A stretch of DNA of 57,442 nucleotides, taken from NCBI RefSeq assembly GCF_025630775.1, contig NZ_JAOSZE010000055.1, positions 1 to 57,442 on the forward strand, given 5' to 3'. Origin of the DNA: Actinoplanes sp. KI2 (GTDB taxonomy: Bacteria > Actinomycetota > Actinomycetes > Mycobacteriales > Micromonosporaceae). The notes below the pieces were generated by a model. It was not told the DNA's origin. It searched no databases and saw nothing but the letters and a program-made list of their open reading frames with translations. This document shows, one piece after another, positions 8,180-17,047 of the stretch (position 1 is the first letter of the stretch; each line of letters opens with the position of its first letter). The position numbers and the translations under genes were made by a program.

Positions 8180-9064
8180 ATGTCTGAGCCGACCCCCGAG
8201 GCGTTCGCCTGGCAGCGGCCCGGCGACCGGTTCGCGTCGGGCATGGTGACGGCTCCGCCCGGCCCGCCGGTCCCGCCACCGCCCGCCCCGCCGGAGCGGC
8301 CCCGGCCGGACGGCCCGCGGCGACGGCGGCGTCAGCTGCAGATCTTCGCGGGCATCGCGGGCGGGATCGTGGCGGTCGGCCTGACCGTCATCCTGGTGCT
8401 CGCGTTCTCCGGCGACGCCGGCGTCTTCGGCCACCAGGAGTCGGCGCCCACGGACGTGCGGCCCCCGCTGGCCAAGGCCTGCCCCGAGCCCACCTCGTCG
8501 CCGAGCGCCGCGCCGACCCAGACGCCGAGCGCGCTGCCCCCGGTGACCGGCGCGCGCACGGTCGACCAGGAGGCGGGGATCTCGTACAAGGCGTACGGCG
8601 CGCCCTGGGTGCCGTGGGACGAGGTGTGGCGGGCCGGGACGCTCAACGTGCCGTACAAGACCGGCCAGCACTTCATCACCGAGACGTACGCCGGGGGCGA
8701 CTACCACGCGTCGATCCTGTCCGCCGCGGTGCCGGCCGGTGACAACGACGCCGTGACGCTCAACCTGGAGTGCGTGGGCCAGCAGGTGGCCGCGGACGTC
8801 CGGGCGATGTATTACCCGCAGCCGAACACGCTCGACCGGATCAAGGACGGGCTCACCACGCTGGGCGGCCGGCCGGCCTACCTCAGCGAGTTCCGGTTGC
8901 ACTTCCATGCGCCCGGACTGACCGCCACCGACGAGCTCTCGGCGGTGGCGGTCATCGACGTCGGCAAGCCGAGCGCGGCCGTCCTGTACGTGTCGATCCC
9001 CGGCACCCACAAGCAGTGGGACTACGTGGTCGACGACGTCATGCGTTCGGTCCGGGTGGGTTAG
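8180..9064 (+). CDS. Membrane-anchored extracytoplasmic protein, unknown function
   Basis: 294 residues starting MSEPTPEAFAWQRPGD. A Pro-rich cytoplasmic N-terminus is followed by a basic patch (RRRRRQ), one transmembrane helix (about 53-75, IFAGIAGGIVAVGLTVILVLAF) and a Ser/Thr/Pro-rich linker with TSSPSAAPTQTPSALP. A ~190-residue globular extracytoplasmic domain follows, containing WVPWDEVWRAGTL and ETYAGGDYHASIL. This layout is common in actinobacterial cell-surface proteins, but I do not recognise the domain. The stop overlaps the stop of the convergent permease gene by 4 bp (TTAG at 9061-9064). Confidence 0.75.
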   Translation: MSEPTPEAFAWQRPGDRFASGMVTAPPGPPVPPPPAPPERPRPDGPRRRRRQLQIFAGIAGGIVAVGLTVILVLAFSGDAGVFGHQESAPTDVRPPLAKACPEPTSSPSAAPTQTPSALPPVTGARTVDQEAGISYKAYGAPWVPWDEVWRAGTLNVPYKTGQHFITETYAGGDYHASILSAAVPAGDNDAVTLNLECVGQQVAADVRAMYYPQPNTLDRIKDGLTTLGGRPAYLSEFRLHFHAPGLTATDELSAVAVIDVGKPSAAVLYVSIPGTHKQWDYVVDDVMRSVRVG

Positions 9065-9978
9065 CTGCTGGTCAGGCCCCAGCGCTTGCGCAGGCTGTTG
9101 TCGGCCGCGTTGAACAGCAGGTCGATCAGGATGCCGATGGCCAGCACGACGATGATGTAGCAGATCACCAGGCTGGAGTCGGAAAGATCACGGGCCTGCT
9201 GCATGCGTACGCCGATGGACAGCGCCCCCGGCACGATCACCAGCAGCTCACCGGCCATCAGGCTGCGCCAGGAGAACGCCCAGCCCTGCTTGAGCCCGGA
9301 GATGAACGACGGCAGCGACGCCGGCAGGATCAGGTGCCGGTACTTCGCGAAGCCCTTCATGCCCAGCACCTGGCCGACCCGCAGCCAGGTCCGCGGCACG
9401 TAGTCGATGCCGCTGATCAGACCGTTCGCCACCGACGGCGCGGCACCGATGATCACCACGAACATGATCGCGCTCTCGCTGATCTGGAAGAGCAGGATGG
9501 CCAGCGGGAACCACATGATCGACGGCATCGTCTGGAGGCCGGTGATCAGCGAGCCGATCGCGGCCCGCAGCGGCGCGAAACGGGAGACGGCCGCGCCCAC
9601 CACCGTGCCGATCAGGACCGCCAGGCCGAAGCCGATGAGCGCCCGGGTCAGCGTGAGCCGCACGCCGTCCCAGAAGTCCCCGGTGGTGATCACGTCCTTC
9701 AGGTCGCTGAACACCGTCTGCGGGCCGGGCAGCACGTAATCCGGCTTCCACCCGGACCAGACCACGAGCTGCCAGACCAGCAGCACGATCGCCACGGCCA
9801 GCAGCTTGGGCCAGGCGCTCTTCCAGATCCGTTTGCCGGTCGTGCCCCTGTCCGTCTTCGGCGCGAGCTCGAGCGCGTCGAGCCCGGAGACCTCGTTGTC
9901 CTGCACAGTCGCCGTGACGGAAGGGCCCTCGAGCGCGCCCTCGAGCCCGGCGCGAGCGGACGGGTACTTAATGGGCAT
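9061..9978 (-). CDS. ABC transporter permease (SsuC/TauC type)
   Basis: This 305-residue inner-membrane protein has about six hydrophobic segments (for example LLAVAIVLLVWQLVVWSG and ALIGFGLAVLIGTVVGAAV). The EAA-type cytoplasmic loop is around WAFSWRSLMAGELL. It belongs to the binding-protein-dependent permeases of the sulfonate/taurine/nitrate/hydroxymethylpyrimidine group. It is the third gene of a binding protein-ATPase-permease operon and its start overlaps the ATPase gene by 11 bp. An N-terminal ~45-residue cytoplasmic extension precedes the first helix. The imported substrate cannot be named from sequence; no SsuD-type monooxygenase or nitrate gene adjoins it. Confidence 0.88.
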   Translation of the reverse strand: MPIKYPSARAGLEGALEGPSVTATVQDNEVSGLDALELAPKTDRGTTGKRIWKSAWPKLLAVAIVLLVWQLVVWSGWKPDYVLPGPQTVFSDLKDVITTGDFWDGVRLTLTRALIGFGLAVLIGTVVGAAVSRFAPLRAAIGSLITGLQTMPSIMWFPLAILLFQISESAIMFVVIIGAAPSVANGLISGIDYVPRTWLRVGQVLGMKGFAKYRHLILPASLPSFISGLKQGWAFSWRSLMAGELLVIVPGALSIGVRMQQARDLSDSSLVICYIIVVLAIGILIDLLFNAADNSLRKRWGLTSS

Positions 9979-10747
9979 GGCGGGCCACCTCCGCGCGGAG
10001 CCGGTCGGTGATCTCGCCGGCCTGGCCGGCGACCTCGGGGGAGTCGATGCGCCGCGGCCGATGATGGGTGATCGGGAAGTCCTCGATCACCCGGCCGGGC
10101 CGGCTGCTCAGCAGCACAACCCGGTCACCGAGCCGCACCGCCTCGCGGACGTTGTGGGTCACGAACAGGATGGTGAGCTCCTGCTCCCGCCAGATCCGCT
10201 CGAGCTCGTCGTGCAGGATGTCGCGGGTCATCGCGTCGAGCGCGCCGAACGGCTCGTCCATCAGCAGAATGTCGGCGTTCTGCGCCAGCGCGCGGGCCAG
10301 CGCCACCCGCTGACGCATCCCGCCGGAGAGCTCGTGCGGGCGCTTCCCGCCGAAGCCGCCCAGCCGGACGATCTCCAGCAGCTCCTGCGCGCGTTTCCTG
10401 CGCTCGGCCTTGCCCACCCCCTGCAGCCGCAGCGGCAGCTCGACGTTGCCGGCGACGGACAACCAGGGGAAGAGGGCGGCCTCCTGGAACATCAGCGAGA
10501 CGTGCCGGCCGCCGATGTCCAGGGTGCCTGCGCTGATCCGGTCGAGCCCGGCGACCAGCGAGAGCAGCGTGCTCTTGCCGCAGCCGGAGGCGCCCAGTAG
10601 GCAGACGAACTCGCCCTGCCGGACCGTCAGCGAGACGTGATCGAGCGCCAGCAGCGCCGAGGCGCCCGACCCGTACTGCTTGGAGACGTTCTCGAGACGG
10701 ACGACCGCATCGGTGGTACGGACGTTGGTTTGTTCCAGGAGGCTCAT
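9968..10747 (-). CDS. ABC transporter ATP-binding protein (SsuB/TauB type)
   Basis: A 259-residue ATPase with Walker A GASGCGKST (52-60), signature LSGGMRQRVALARAL, Walker B ILLMDEPFGALD and the switch histidine in LFVTHNVREAV. It energises the adjacent permease at the cytoplasmic membrane. The ATG at 10747 has AGGCGGG upstream, fits the family start (MSLLEQTNVRTTDAVVRLENVSKQYG), and lies 15 bp from the binding-protein stop. The open frame extends further upstream through the binding-protein region but is a shadow there. Confidence 0.92.
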   Translation of the reverse strand: MSLLEQTNVRTTDAVVRLENVSKQYGSGASALLALDHVSLTVRQGEFVCLLGASGCGKSTLLSLVAGLDRISAGTLDIGGRHVSLMFQEAALFPWLSVAGNVELPLRLQGVGKAERRKRAQELLEIVRLGGFGGKRPHELSGGMRQRVALARALAQNADILLMDEPFGALDAMTRDILHDELERIWREQELTILFVTHNVREAVRLGDRVVLLSSRPGRVIEDFPITHHRPRRIDSPEVAGQAGEITDRLRAEVARHAH

Positions 10748-10761
10748 GGTGTTCCCGCCTT

Positions 10762-11826
10762 TCAGGCCGCGGCGTCGCTCACCTCGGGCTGACCGGCCGC
10801 CTTGAGCAGCTCGTTCAGCGGGCCGAGGTCGTAGATGCCCTTGAGGTCGACCGGCTTGAGCAGGCCGACATCCTGGGCGTGCTGAGCGCTGGTGAACAGG
10901 GAGGAGGCGATCGGGTCGGCGGTGAAGCTGAGGTTGCTGAACGACGCGGCGAGGATCTTGTCCTTCAGCGGCTTGCCGGAGAGCGCCTGGATCTGGGCGT
11001 TGGCCGCCTTCTGTGCGTCGGCGTTGTCGGTCTTGATGTAGTCCAGCGCCTTGAGGTGGCCCTGCAGGAGCTTCTTGACCGTGCCCGGGTACTTCTTCAG
11101 GAAGTCCTGCGAGACGATCAGGTGGGTGGTGACGAACTGGCCGCCCGGCCACAGGTCCTTCTCGTTGACCAGCACCTTGCCGCCGGACTCCAGCTGCAGC
11201 CGGCTGAAGTAGGGCTCGGGCACCCAGGCGCCGTCGATCGCGCCCTGGGCGAACGCCTGCAGCGTGGTTGCGTTGTCCTGCGGAAGGATCGAGACGTCGC
11301 CGCCGCCCTGGGCGTCGGCGTTCAGGCCGTTCTGCTTGAGCCAGGAGCGCAGCGCGACGTCCTGGGTGTTGCCCAGCTGCGGAGTGGCGAGCTTCTTGCC
11401 CTTGAGATCCGCCGCGGTGTTGATGCCCGGCTTGACCACCAGGCCGGCGCCGCCGGAGGTGCTGCCCGCGATGATCTTCAGGGCCTGGCCCTTCGACTGG
11501 GACCAGCCGTTGATCGCCGGGTTCGGGCCGATGTAGGTGGCGTCGATCGCGCCGGAGATCAGCGCCTCGAGCGCGGCCGGGCCGGCGTTGAAGGTCTTCG
11601 CCTCTAGTTTGGTGCTGCCCAGGGCGTCCTGGAAGAAGTTCTTGTTGACGCCGATCAGCGCGGGCGCGTGGGTGATGTTCGGGAAGTAGCCGAGCCGGAT
11701 CGCCGACGCCTCGGCGGTGCTGTTCGCGGCGGCCTTGTCGTCGTCCTTGCCGCAGGCGGTGAGGACGGTCGCGGTGATGAGGGCGGTGGCGGCCAGGGCA
11801 AGCACACGTATGGTGCGGGAGCTCAT
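10762..11826 (-). CDS. Periplasmic-type substrate-binding lipoprotein (SsuA/TauA family)
   Basis: This 354-residue lipoprotein has a type II signal peptide (MSSRTIRVLALAATALITAT) and lipobox LTAC. The mature part begins with the family hallmark IRLGYFPNITHAPALIGV and has SGAIDATYIGPNPAINGW. It captures a small anionic substrate (sulfonate, taurine, nitrate or thiamine-precursor-like) and hands it to the permease. ATG 11826 is preferred because AAGGAG (11837-11832) is 5 bases upstream, whereas a GTG two codons earlier would overlap that site. First gene of the transporter operon, downstream of the Rrf2 regulator. Confidence 0.9.
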   Translation of the reverse strand: MSSRTIRVLALAATALITATVLTACGKDDDKAAANSTAEASAIRLGYFPNITHAPALIGVNKNFFQDALGSTKLEAKTFNAGPAALEALISGAIDATYIGPNPAINGWSQSKGQALKIIAGSTSGGAGLVVKPGINTAADLKGKKLATPQLGNTQDVALRSWLKQNGLNADAQGGGDVSILPQDNATTLQAFAQGAIDGAWVPEPYFSRLQLESGGKVLVNEKDLWPGGQFVTTHLIVSQDFLKKYPGTVKKLLQGHLKALDYIKTDNADAQKAANAQIQALSGKPLKDKILAASFSNLSFTADPIASSLFTSAQHAQDVGLLKPVDLKGIYDLGPLNELLKAAGQPEVSDAAA

Positions 11827-11838
11827 GCTCACTCCTTG

Positions 11839-12243
11839 TTATTTGTTTATCGGGGAGAGTTCGGCCAAGGTCCGGTGGTCGACGACGCCCTCGATGGCTT
11901 CCTCGACGGCGACCCACACGTCACGCAGCCCCGTCGCGGCGCCGTGGTAGGTCGTGGTGGCGGTGGGCAGTCCGCGCACGGTGGTCAGCGCGCCGCCGAC
12001 GGCCCGCACCACGTCACCGACCGTGATCTCCTCGGCCGGCCGGGCCAGCGCATACCCGCCGTCCACGCCGCGGTGGCTGTGCAGCAGCCCGGCGCGGCGC
12101 AGATCGAGCAGGATGCCCTGGAGAAAGCTGAGCGGAATGTCCTGGGCGGCGGCCAGTTCGGCGGCCTTGACCAGGTGCGGCTGTTCGGCGGTGATGGCGA
12201 GCATGGCTCTTACCGCGTAGTCGGTGCGCGCCGAGACGTACAC
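11839..12243 (-). CDS. Rrf2-family transcriptional regulator
   Basis: 134 residues: an N-terminal winged helix starting VYVSARTDYAVRAMLAI, then LAAAQDIPLSFLQGILLDLRRAGLL and the wing HRGVDGGYALARPA. This matches the Rrf2/CymR/IscR fold and length. GTG at 12243 is chosen because Rrf2 proteins begin right at this motif. The family's Fe-S cysteines are absent (no Cys at all), so it is more like CymR-type sulfur-responsive members than IscR/NsrR sensors. It ends 12 bp before the transporter operon on the same strand and probably controls it, plausibly in response to sulfur status. This is inferred. Confidence 0.85.
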   Translation of the reverse strand: MYVSARTDYAVRAMLAITAEQPHLVKAAELAAAQDIPLSFLQGILLDLRRAGLLHSHRGVDGGYALARPAEEITVGDVVRAVGGALTTVRGLPTATTTYHGAATGLRDVWVAVEEAIEGVVDHRTLAELSPINK

Positions 12244-12276
12244 GGTCCGGTCCTCCGCTCCACTCCAAACTCTGCT

Positions 12277-12316
12277 TTCCCTATCTGATGCATGGGAATA
12301 ATGGACGAGATGGGAA
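12277..12316. promoter_or_regulatory. Candidate Rrf2 operator
   Basis: TTCCC (12277-12281) and GGGAA (12293-12297) form an inverted repeat with an 11-base spacer. A second GATGGGAA copy lies at 12310-12316. The site is 34-73 bases upstream of the Rrf2 start codon, where its promoter should be, in a locally AT-richer stretch. The spacing resembles Rrf2-family operators, but assignment is inference. Confidence 0.45.
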
Positions 12317-12455
12317 AGGGTCGTCAAGGGCGGACCGCATCGCGGGATGCGTAGTACTCGGACGGGCTAAATCGACCCATAGATCGAAATTGGCGCTCTG
12401 CCTGTTGGTGACCTGCCGTGGCCACGGTGCACACGGAGCGCGCTAATGTCAGTCC

Positions 12456-13763
12456 GTGGCGCGCAGAACAAAGATCCCCGCAACCAAGTACCCGGTCGAG
12501 CGATTCACCCTGGACAACGGCCTGCGGGTGGTTCTCACGCCCGACCGCAGCGCACCCGTCGTGGGCGTGGCCGTCGTCTACGACGTGGGCATCCGCTCCG
12601 AGCCGGAGGGGCGGACGGGGTTCGCTCACCTCTTCGAGCACCTGATGTTCCAGGGCTCGGAAAACCTGGAGAAGCTGGCCCACTTCCGGCACGTGCAGGG
12701 CGCCGGGGGCACCTTCAACGGCTCCACCCACCTCGACTTCACCGACTACTTCGAGGTGCTGCCGGCCGGCGCCCTCGAGCGGGCGCTCTTCCTCGAGGCC
12801 GACCGCATGCGCGGCCCCCGGCTGACCGAGGAAAACCTGCTGAACCAGATCGACGTGGTGAAGGAGGAGATCCGGGTCAACGTGCTGAACCGGCCGTACG
12901 GCGGGTTCCCCTGGCTCAAGCTGCCCCCGGTGATGTTCTCCACCTTCGCCAACGCGCACGACGGCTACGGCTCGTTCGGCGACCTGGACAGCGCCACCGT
13001 CGAGGACGCGGTGGCCTTCTTCGACCGCTACTACGCCAGCGGCAACGCCACGCTGTCGGTGGCCGGCGACTTCGACGTGGCCGAGGCCACCGCGATGATC
13101 GAGCGGCACTTCGGCGACGTGCCGGCCCGCCCGGCGCCGCCGCTGCCCGACTTCGACGAGCCCGGGCTCGACGGCGAGCGGCGCGACGTCTACACCGACC
13201 GGCTCGCCCCGCTGCCCGGCGTGGCCAGCGCCTGGCGGGTGCCCGACCCGATCGCCGGCTTCGCCGAATACCTGCCGTACGTGGTGCTCGCCGAGGTGCT
13301 CACCGACGGCGAGGCCTCCCGGCTGGTCGAGCGGCTGGTCCAGCGGGACCGCTCGGTGACCAGCATCGGCGGCTACATCGGCTTCATGGGCGACGAGTTC
13401 CAGGTGCGCAACCCGACCGCGCTGCTGCTGCAGGCGCACATGCCACCCGGCGGCGACGCGGAGAAGGTGCTGCGCACGGTCGACGAGGAGCTCGACCGCC
13501 TGGTGCACGACGGGCTCGCCCCGGGCGAGCTGGAGCGTACCCAGGCGCGCATCGCGACCCACCTGCTGCGCGACACCGACGCCGTGCTCGGCCGGGCGCT
13601 GCCGATGGCGGTGCTGGAGTTGCAGCGCGGTCGTCCCGAACTGCTCAACGAACTGCCAAAGCTGGTCGGCGAGGTAACCGAGGCGCAGATCGTCACCGCC
13701 GCGGCCGCCCTGCGCCCCGACCGGCGCGCCACCGTCGAGGTCCTCCCGGGAGCCGCCCAATGA
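12456..13763 (+). CDS. M16 zinc metallopeptidase, catalytic subunit
   Basis: A 435-residue protein with the inverted zinc motif HLFEH (58-62) and the distal ligand E138 in VVKEEIRV, 76 residues after H62 as expected. The C-terminal half is the usual second M16 domain. The next gene encodes a partner without the motif and overlaps by ATGA, the layout of two-subunit bacterial M16 peptidases such as the PqqF/mitochondrial-processing-peptidase group. Likely cytoplasmic or membrane-peripheral; no signal peptide. Substrate unknown. Start GTG (MARRTKIPATKYPV). Confidence 0.92.
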   Translation: MARRTKIPATKYPVERFTLDNGLRVVLTPDRSAPVVGVAVVYDVGIRSEPEGRTGFAHLFEHLMFQGSENLEKLAHFRHVQGAGGTFNGSTHLDFTDYFEVLPAGALERALFLEADRMRGPRLTEENLLNQIDVVKEEIRVNVLNRPYGGFPWLKLPPVMFSTFANAHDGYGSFGDLDSATVEDAVAFFDRYYASGNATLSVAGDFDVAEATAMIERHFGDVPARPAPPLPDFDEPGLDGERRDVYTDRLAPLPGVASAWRVPDPIAGFAEYLPYVVLAEVLTDGEASRLVERLVQRDRSVTSIGGYIGFMGDEFQVRNPTALLLQAHMPPGGDAEKVLRTVDEELDRLVHDGLAPGELERTQARIATHLLRDTDAVLGRALPMAVLELQRGRPELLNELPKLVGEVTEAQIVTAAAALRPDRRATVEVLPGAAQ

Positions 13764-15079
13764 CCACCAAGAACCTGCCCGACCTGCGGCCGGACGCCAA
13801 GCTCAAACTCCCCAGGCAGGCCGAGCGCTCGCTGCCCGGCGGGCTCACGGTGATCGCCATCCGGCGTACCTCGGTGCCGCTGGTCGAGCTGCGGCTGCGG
13901 GTGCCGTTCAGCAAGGCGCCGCTGCCCCGGGCCACCCTGCTGTCCCAGGCGCTGTTCACCGGCACCGGCACCATGTCGAGCGTCGACATCGCGGCGCAAC
14001 TGCAGGCGGTCGGCGGCGGCCTCTCCGCCGGGCTCGACCCGGACCGTCTGGTGATCACCGGAAACGCGCTGGCCACCGGGCTGGACCGGATGCTCGAGAT
14101 CCTGGCCGCGGTGCTGACCGACCCGGCGTACCCGAACTCCGAGGTCGCCACCGAGCGCGACCGGCTGGTCGACCACATCAACGTGGCGCTCACCCAACCG
14201 GCGCACATCGCCCGCACCGCGCTGCTCCGGCGGATGTTCGGCAAGCACCCGTACGCGATCCAGACGCCCGAGCCCGAGCAGGTCCGCGCGGTCCGCCCGG
14301 CCCAACTGCGGAGCCTGCACGCCGACCGGGTCCGCCCGGAGGGCGCCGTGCTGGTGCTGGTCGGCGACATCAACCCGGAGAAGGCGATCGACGCCGCCGA
14401 GAAGGCGCTGGGCAGCTGGACCGGTCCCGGCCGGGACGAGTCGATGCCGGCGACCCCGCCGCTCGAGCCCGGCCCGCTGCTGCTGGTCGACCGCCCGGGC
14501 GCCGTGCAGTCCTCGCTGCGGATGGCGCTGCCCGCGCTGCCGCGCACCGACCCGCAGTACGCGGCCCTGGCGCTGGCCAACATGATCTTCGGTGGCTACT
14601 TCTCCTCCCGCTGGGTGGAGAACATGCGCGAGGACAAGGGCTACACGTACGGCCCGTCGACCTCGATCGAGCACTACCTGGCCGGTTCCTCGCTGCTGGT
14701 CGCGGCCGAGGTGGCCACCGAGGTGACCGGCCCGTCGCTGCTCGAGACGCTGTACGAGCTGGGCCGGATAGCCAGCCTCCCGCCCGGCGAGGACGAGCTC
14801 GAGCAGGCCCGCCGGTACGCCCTGGGCTCGCTGCGGCTCGGCATGTCCACCCAGGCCGGCCTGGCGGGCCTGGCCAGCATGTACGCGAGCTTCGGCCTGC
14901 GCCTCGAGCATCTGCGCGAGTACTCGGCGGCCCTGGCCACGGCGACCCTGGATCAGGTGGCCGAGGTGGCCGCCAAGTTCCTGGCGCCGACCCAGGCGGT
15001 CACCGTCGTGCTCGGCGACGCCGAGAAGGTGGCGGCCCCGCTGGCCGCCCTCACCCAGGTTGTGCGCGGCACCGCGTGA
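13760..15079 (+). CDS. M16 peptidase family, non-catalytic partner subunit
   Basis: 439 residues with M16 fold features. The HxxEH motif is absent at the expected place (TLLSQALFTGTGTM). The C-terminal substrate-binding signature is kept (VENMREDKGYTYGPSTS, the R/Y pair of M16). In known heterodimers one subunit holds zinc and the other supplies the Arg/Tyr motif, matching this gene and its neighbour. ATG at 13760 overlaps the upstream stop (ATGA). It is also coupled to nudC downstream by GTGA. Confidence 0.9.
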   Translation: MTTKNLPDLRPDAKLKLPRQAERSLPGGLTVIAIRRTSVPLVELRLRVPFSKAPLPRATLLSQALFTGTGTMSSVDIAAQLQAVGGGLSAGLDPDRLVITGNALATGLDRMLEILAAVLTDPAYPNSEVATERDRLVDHINVALTQPAHIARTALLRRMFGKHPYAIQTPEPEQVRAVRPAQLRSLHADRVRPEGAVLVLVGDINPEKAIDAAEKALGSWTGPGRDESMPATPPLEPGPLLLVDRPGAVQSSLRMALPALPRTDPQYAALALANMIFGGYFSSRWVENMREDKGYTYGPSTSIEHYLAGSSLLVAAEVATEVTGPSLLETLYELGRIASLPPGEDELEQARRYALGSLRLGMSTQAGLAGLASMYASFGLRLEHLREYSAALATATLDQVAEVAAKFLAPTQAVTVVLGDAEKVAAPLAALTQVVRGTA

Positions 15080-16029
15080 GCAGCCCCGAGTTCCCCGCGA
15101 CGCCGCCGCTGGCGCGCAGCACGCTCGACCGCTCCGCCGTGCGCCGCCGGGACGAGGCCTGGCTCGCCGAGGCCTGGTCCCAGGGCCTGGTGCTGACCGT
15201 CGATCCGCGCGGACGGGCCATGGTCGAGGACCGGCCGGACGGCGGCGTCGGCCTGGTGCTCGTTCCCGCGGTCGACGCGCCGGCCGACGCCGAGCACTGG
15301 TTCCTCGGCGTCGACCCGGACGGCACCGCACTCTGGGCGGTCGCCGCGGCGCTGCCCGAGGCCGAGGGGGTCCGGGCGGCGTCCCTGCGCGACGTGGGTC
15401 ACCTGCTCGACGCCCGGGACGCCGGGTTGTTCACGACCGCGGCGGCGCTGGCCAACTGGCACGCGAGTCACGCGTTCTCGCCGCGCACCGGGCTGGCCAC
15501 CACGGCGGTGGAGGCCGGCTGGGTGCGCCGGGACACCGACGGCAACGACATGTGGCCGCGCACCGACCCGGCGATGATCGTGCTGGTGCACGACGGCGTG
15601 GCCGGGCCGGACGGCCGCTGCCTGCTCGGGCACAACGCCACCTGGCCGGTCGGTCCGGACGGCGTGCTGCGCTTCTCCTGCCTGGCGGGCTACGTGGAAC
15701 CGGGCGAGTCGGCCGAGGCCGCGGTGCTGCGCGAGGTGGCTGAGGAGGTGGGCATCCCGCTGTCCGGCCTCTCGTACGCGGGTAGTCAATCCTGGCCGTT
15801 CCCCGGTTCGCTGATGCTCGGCTTCCACGCCGTCGCCGACCCGGCGCAGCCCATCCGGCTCGACCCGGAGGAGATCGACGAGGCGCACTGGTTCACTCGG
15901 GACGACGTCGCGAAGATGATCGCCGGCGGTTTCGTTCACCCCGAGACGGGCGTCCGGATGAGCCTGCCGATGCGCTCTTCGATCGCCTTCTACCTGATAG
16001 AGACGTGGTTGGGTGGTTTCACCCGGTAA
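15076..16029 (+). CDS. nudC: NAD(+) diphosphatase NudC (Nudix)
   Basis: 317 residues. The Nudix box is at about 205-227 (GYVEPGESAEAAVLREVAEE), with the NudC-specific SQSWPFPGSLMLGF after it and WPRTDPAMIVLV before it. NudC hydrolyses NAD(H) to NMN(H) and AMP and can remove NAD caps from RNA. The four zinc-ribbon cysteines of E. coli NudC are replaced (FSPRTG where FCxxCG is expected, DTDGND for the second pair), so the zinc knuckle is lost. GTG start overlaps the upstream M16 gene by 4 bp. In M. tuberculosis nudC also lies between adnB and the mycoredoxin gene. Confidence 0.92.
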   Translation: MSSPEFPATPPLARSTLDRSAVRRRDEAWLAEAWSQGLVLTVDPRGRAMVEDRPDGGVGLVLVPAVDAPADAEHWFLGVDPDGTALWAVAAALPEAEGVRAASLRDVGHLLDARDAGLFTTAAALANWHASHAFSPRTGLATTAVEAGWVRRDTDGNDMWPRTDPAMIVLVHDGVAGPDGRCLLGHNATWPVGPDGVLRFSCLAGYVEPGESAEAAVLREVAEEVGIPLSGLSYAGSQSWPFPGSLMLGFHAVADPAQPIRLDPEEIDEAHWFTRDDVAKMIAGGFVHPETGVRMSLPMRSSIAFYLIETWLGGFTR

Positions 16030-16131
16030 CGCATTGATATCGGTCGAAGTAGAAAAGTTTTCTCCTTCCCCGGTAACCAAAACCGGCCCCCGCTGCGTCT
16101 CGAACTACAAAGACCGAGAGGTGGATTTTCG

Positions 16132-17025
16132 ATGACGCAGGTGGAGGCGCCCGCCTGGGCGCCCATGACGGACGACGAGCGCGCCCAGTTCGACCGGGAC
16201 GGAATCCTCGTCGTGCCCGGGGTGCTCAGCGAGAGCGAGATCGAGGTTGGGCGCAACGCGATCCAGGCTGCGTACGAGCGGGCCCAGGAGCCCGGCGGCC
16301 ACGGGCTGAACGCGACCGGCGCTCTGCACCAGCTCTCCGCGGTGACCTCCGTCCCCGAGCTGGCGTACCTGATCGACCACCCGACCGCGTTCAAGTACAT
16401 CTGGTCGCTGCTCGGGTGGAACATTCACATCTACCACTCCCACGTGGACGTGCACCCGCAGATCCACGAGCAGCAGAAGGAGTGGTGGCACTGGCACCAG
16501 GACGGCGGCCGGCAGAACCGCGAGATCGAGACCGACCCGCGGCCGATGTTCTCGGTCAAGCTGGCGTATTGGTTCTCCGACGTGAGCGAGACCGGCCGGG
16601 GCAACTTCACCGTCATCCCCGGTAGCCACAAGACCAACTGGCTGCCCGGCCCGCCGAGCCGTGGCGTCCCGTGGCCGCAGCCGGAGGGCGCGACCCAGAT
16701 CACCGCGAAGCCGGGCGACCTGGTCGTCTTCGACCGCCGCATCTGGCACGCCCGGTCGGACAACTACTCGACGTACACCCGCATGGGCGCCTTCTTCGGG
16801 TACACGTACCGCTGGATCGCCGGCCGCGACGACGTCGCCCACCTGCCGAATGAGCCGTGGTTCGACGGTCTCAACCCGGTGCAGAAGCAGCTGCTCGGCC
16901 ACTGCCCCGAGGGCGACGGCACCGGCGACCACGCGTGGGGCCACTACCCGGCCACCACGCCGCTCTACGGCGCGCTCAAGGAGCGGGGCCTGCTGGACTC
17001 CAGCATTCCGGCTCTCATCCCGTAA
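16132..17025 (+). CDS. PhyH-family Fe(II)/2-oxoglutarate dioxygenase
   Basis: 297 residues of the phytanoyl-CoA dioxygenase family. The iron facial triad is visible as H122-x-D124 in WHWHQDGG and H206 in RRIWHARSDN, with an Arg in the following TYTRMGAFFGY strand for 2-oxoglutarate. IPGSHKTNW is the conserved double-stranded beta-helix loop. The family hydroxylates small metabolites or carrier-linked intermediates; the substrate cannot be told. A GAGAGG site precedes the ATG by about a dozen bases. A ~100-bp AT-richer leader separates it from nudC, so it probably has its own promoter. Confidence 0.88.
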   Translation: MTQVEAPAWAPMTDDERAQFDRDGILVVPGVLSESEIEVGRNAIQAAYERAQEPGGHGLNATGALHQLSAVTSVPELAYLIDHPTAFKYIWSLLGWNIHIYHSHVDVHPQIHEQQKEWWHWHQDGGRQNREIETDPRPMFSVKLAYWFSDVSETGRGNFTVIPGSHKTNWLPGPPSRGVPWPQPEGATQITAKPGDLVVFDRRIWHARSDNYSTYTRMGAFFGYTYRWIAGRDDVAHLPNEPWFDGLNPVQKQLLGHCPEGDGTGDHAWGHYPATTPLYGALKERGLLDSSIPALIP

Positions 17026-17047
17026 GACCCCCGTTAGAGTCCCCTAC

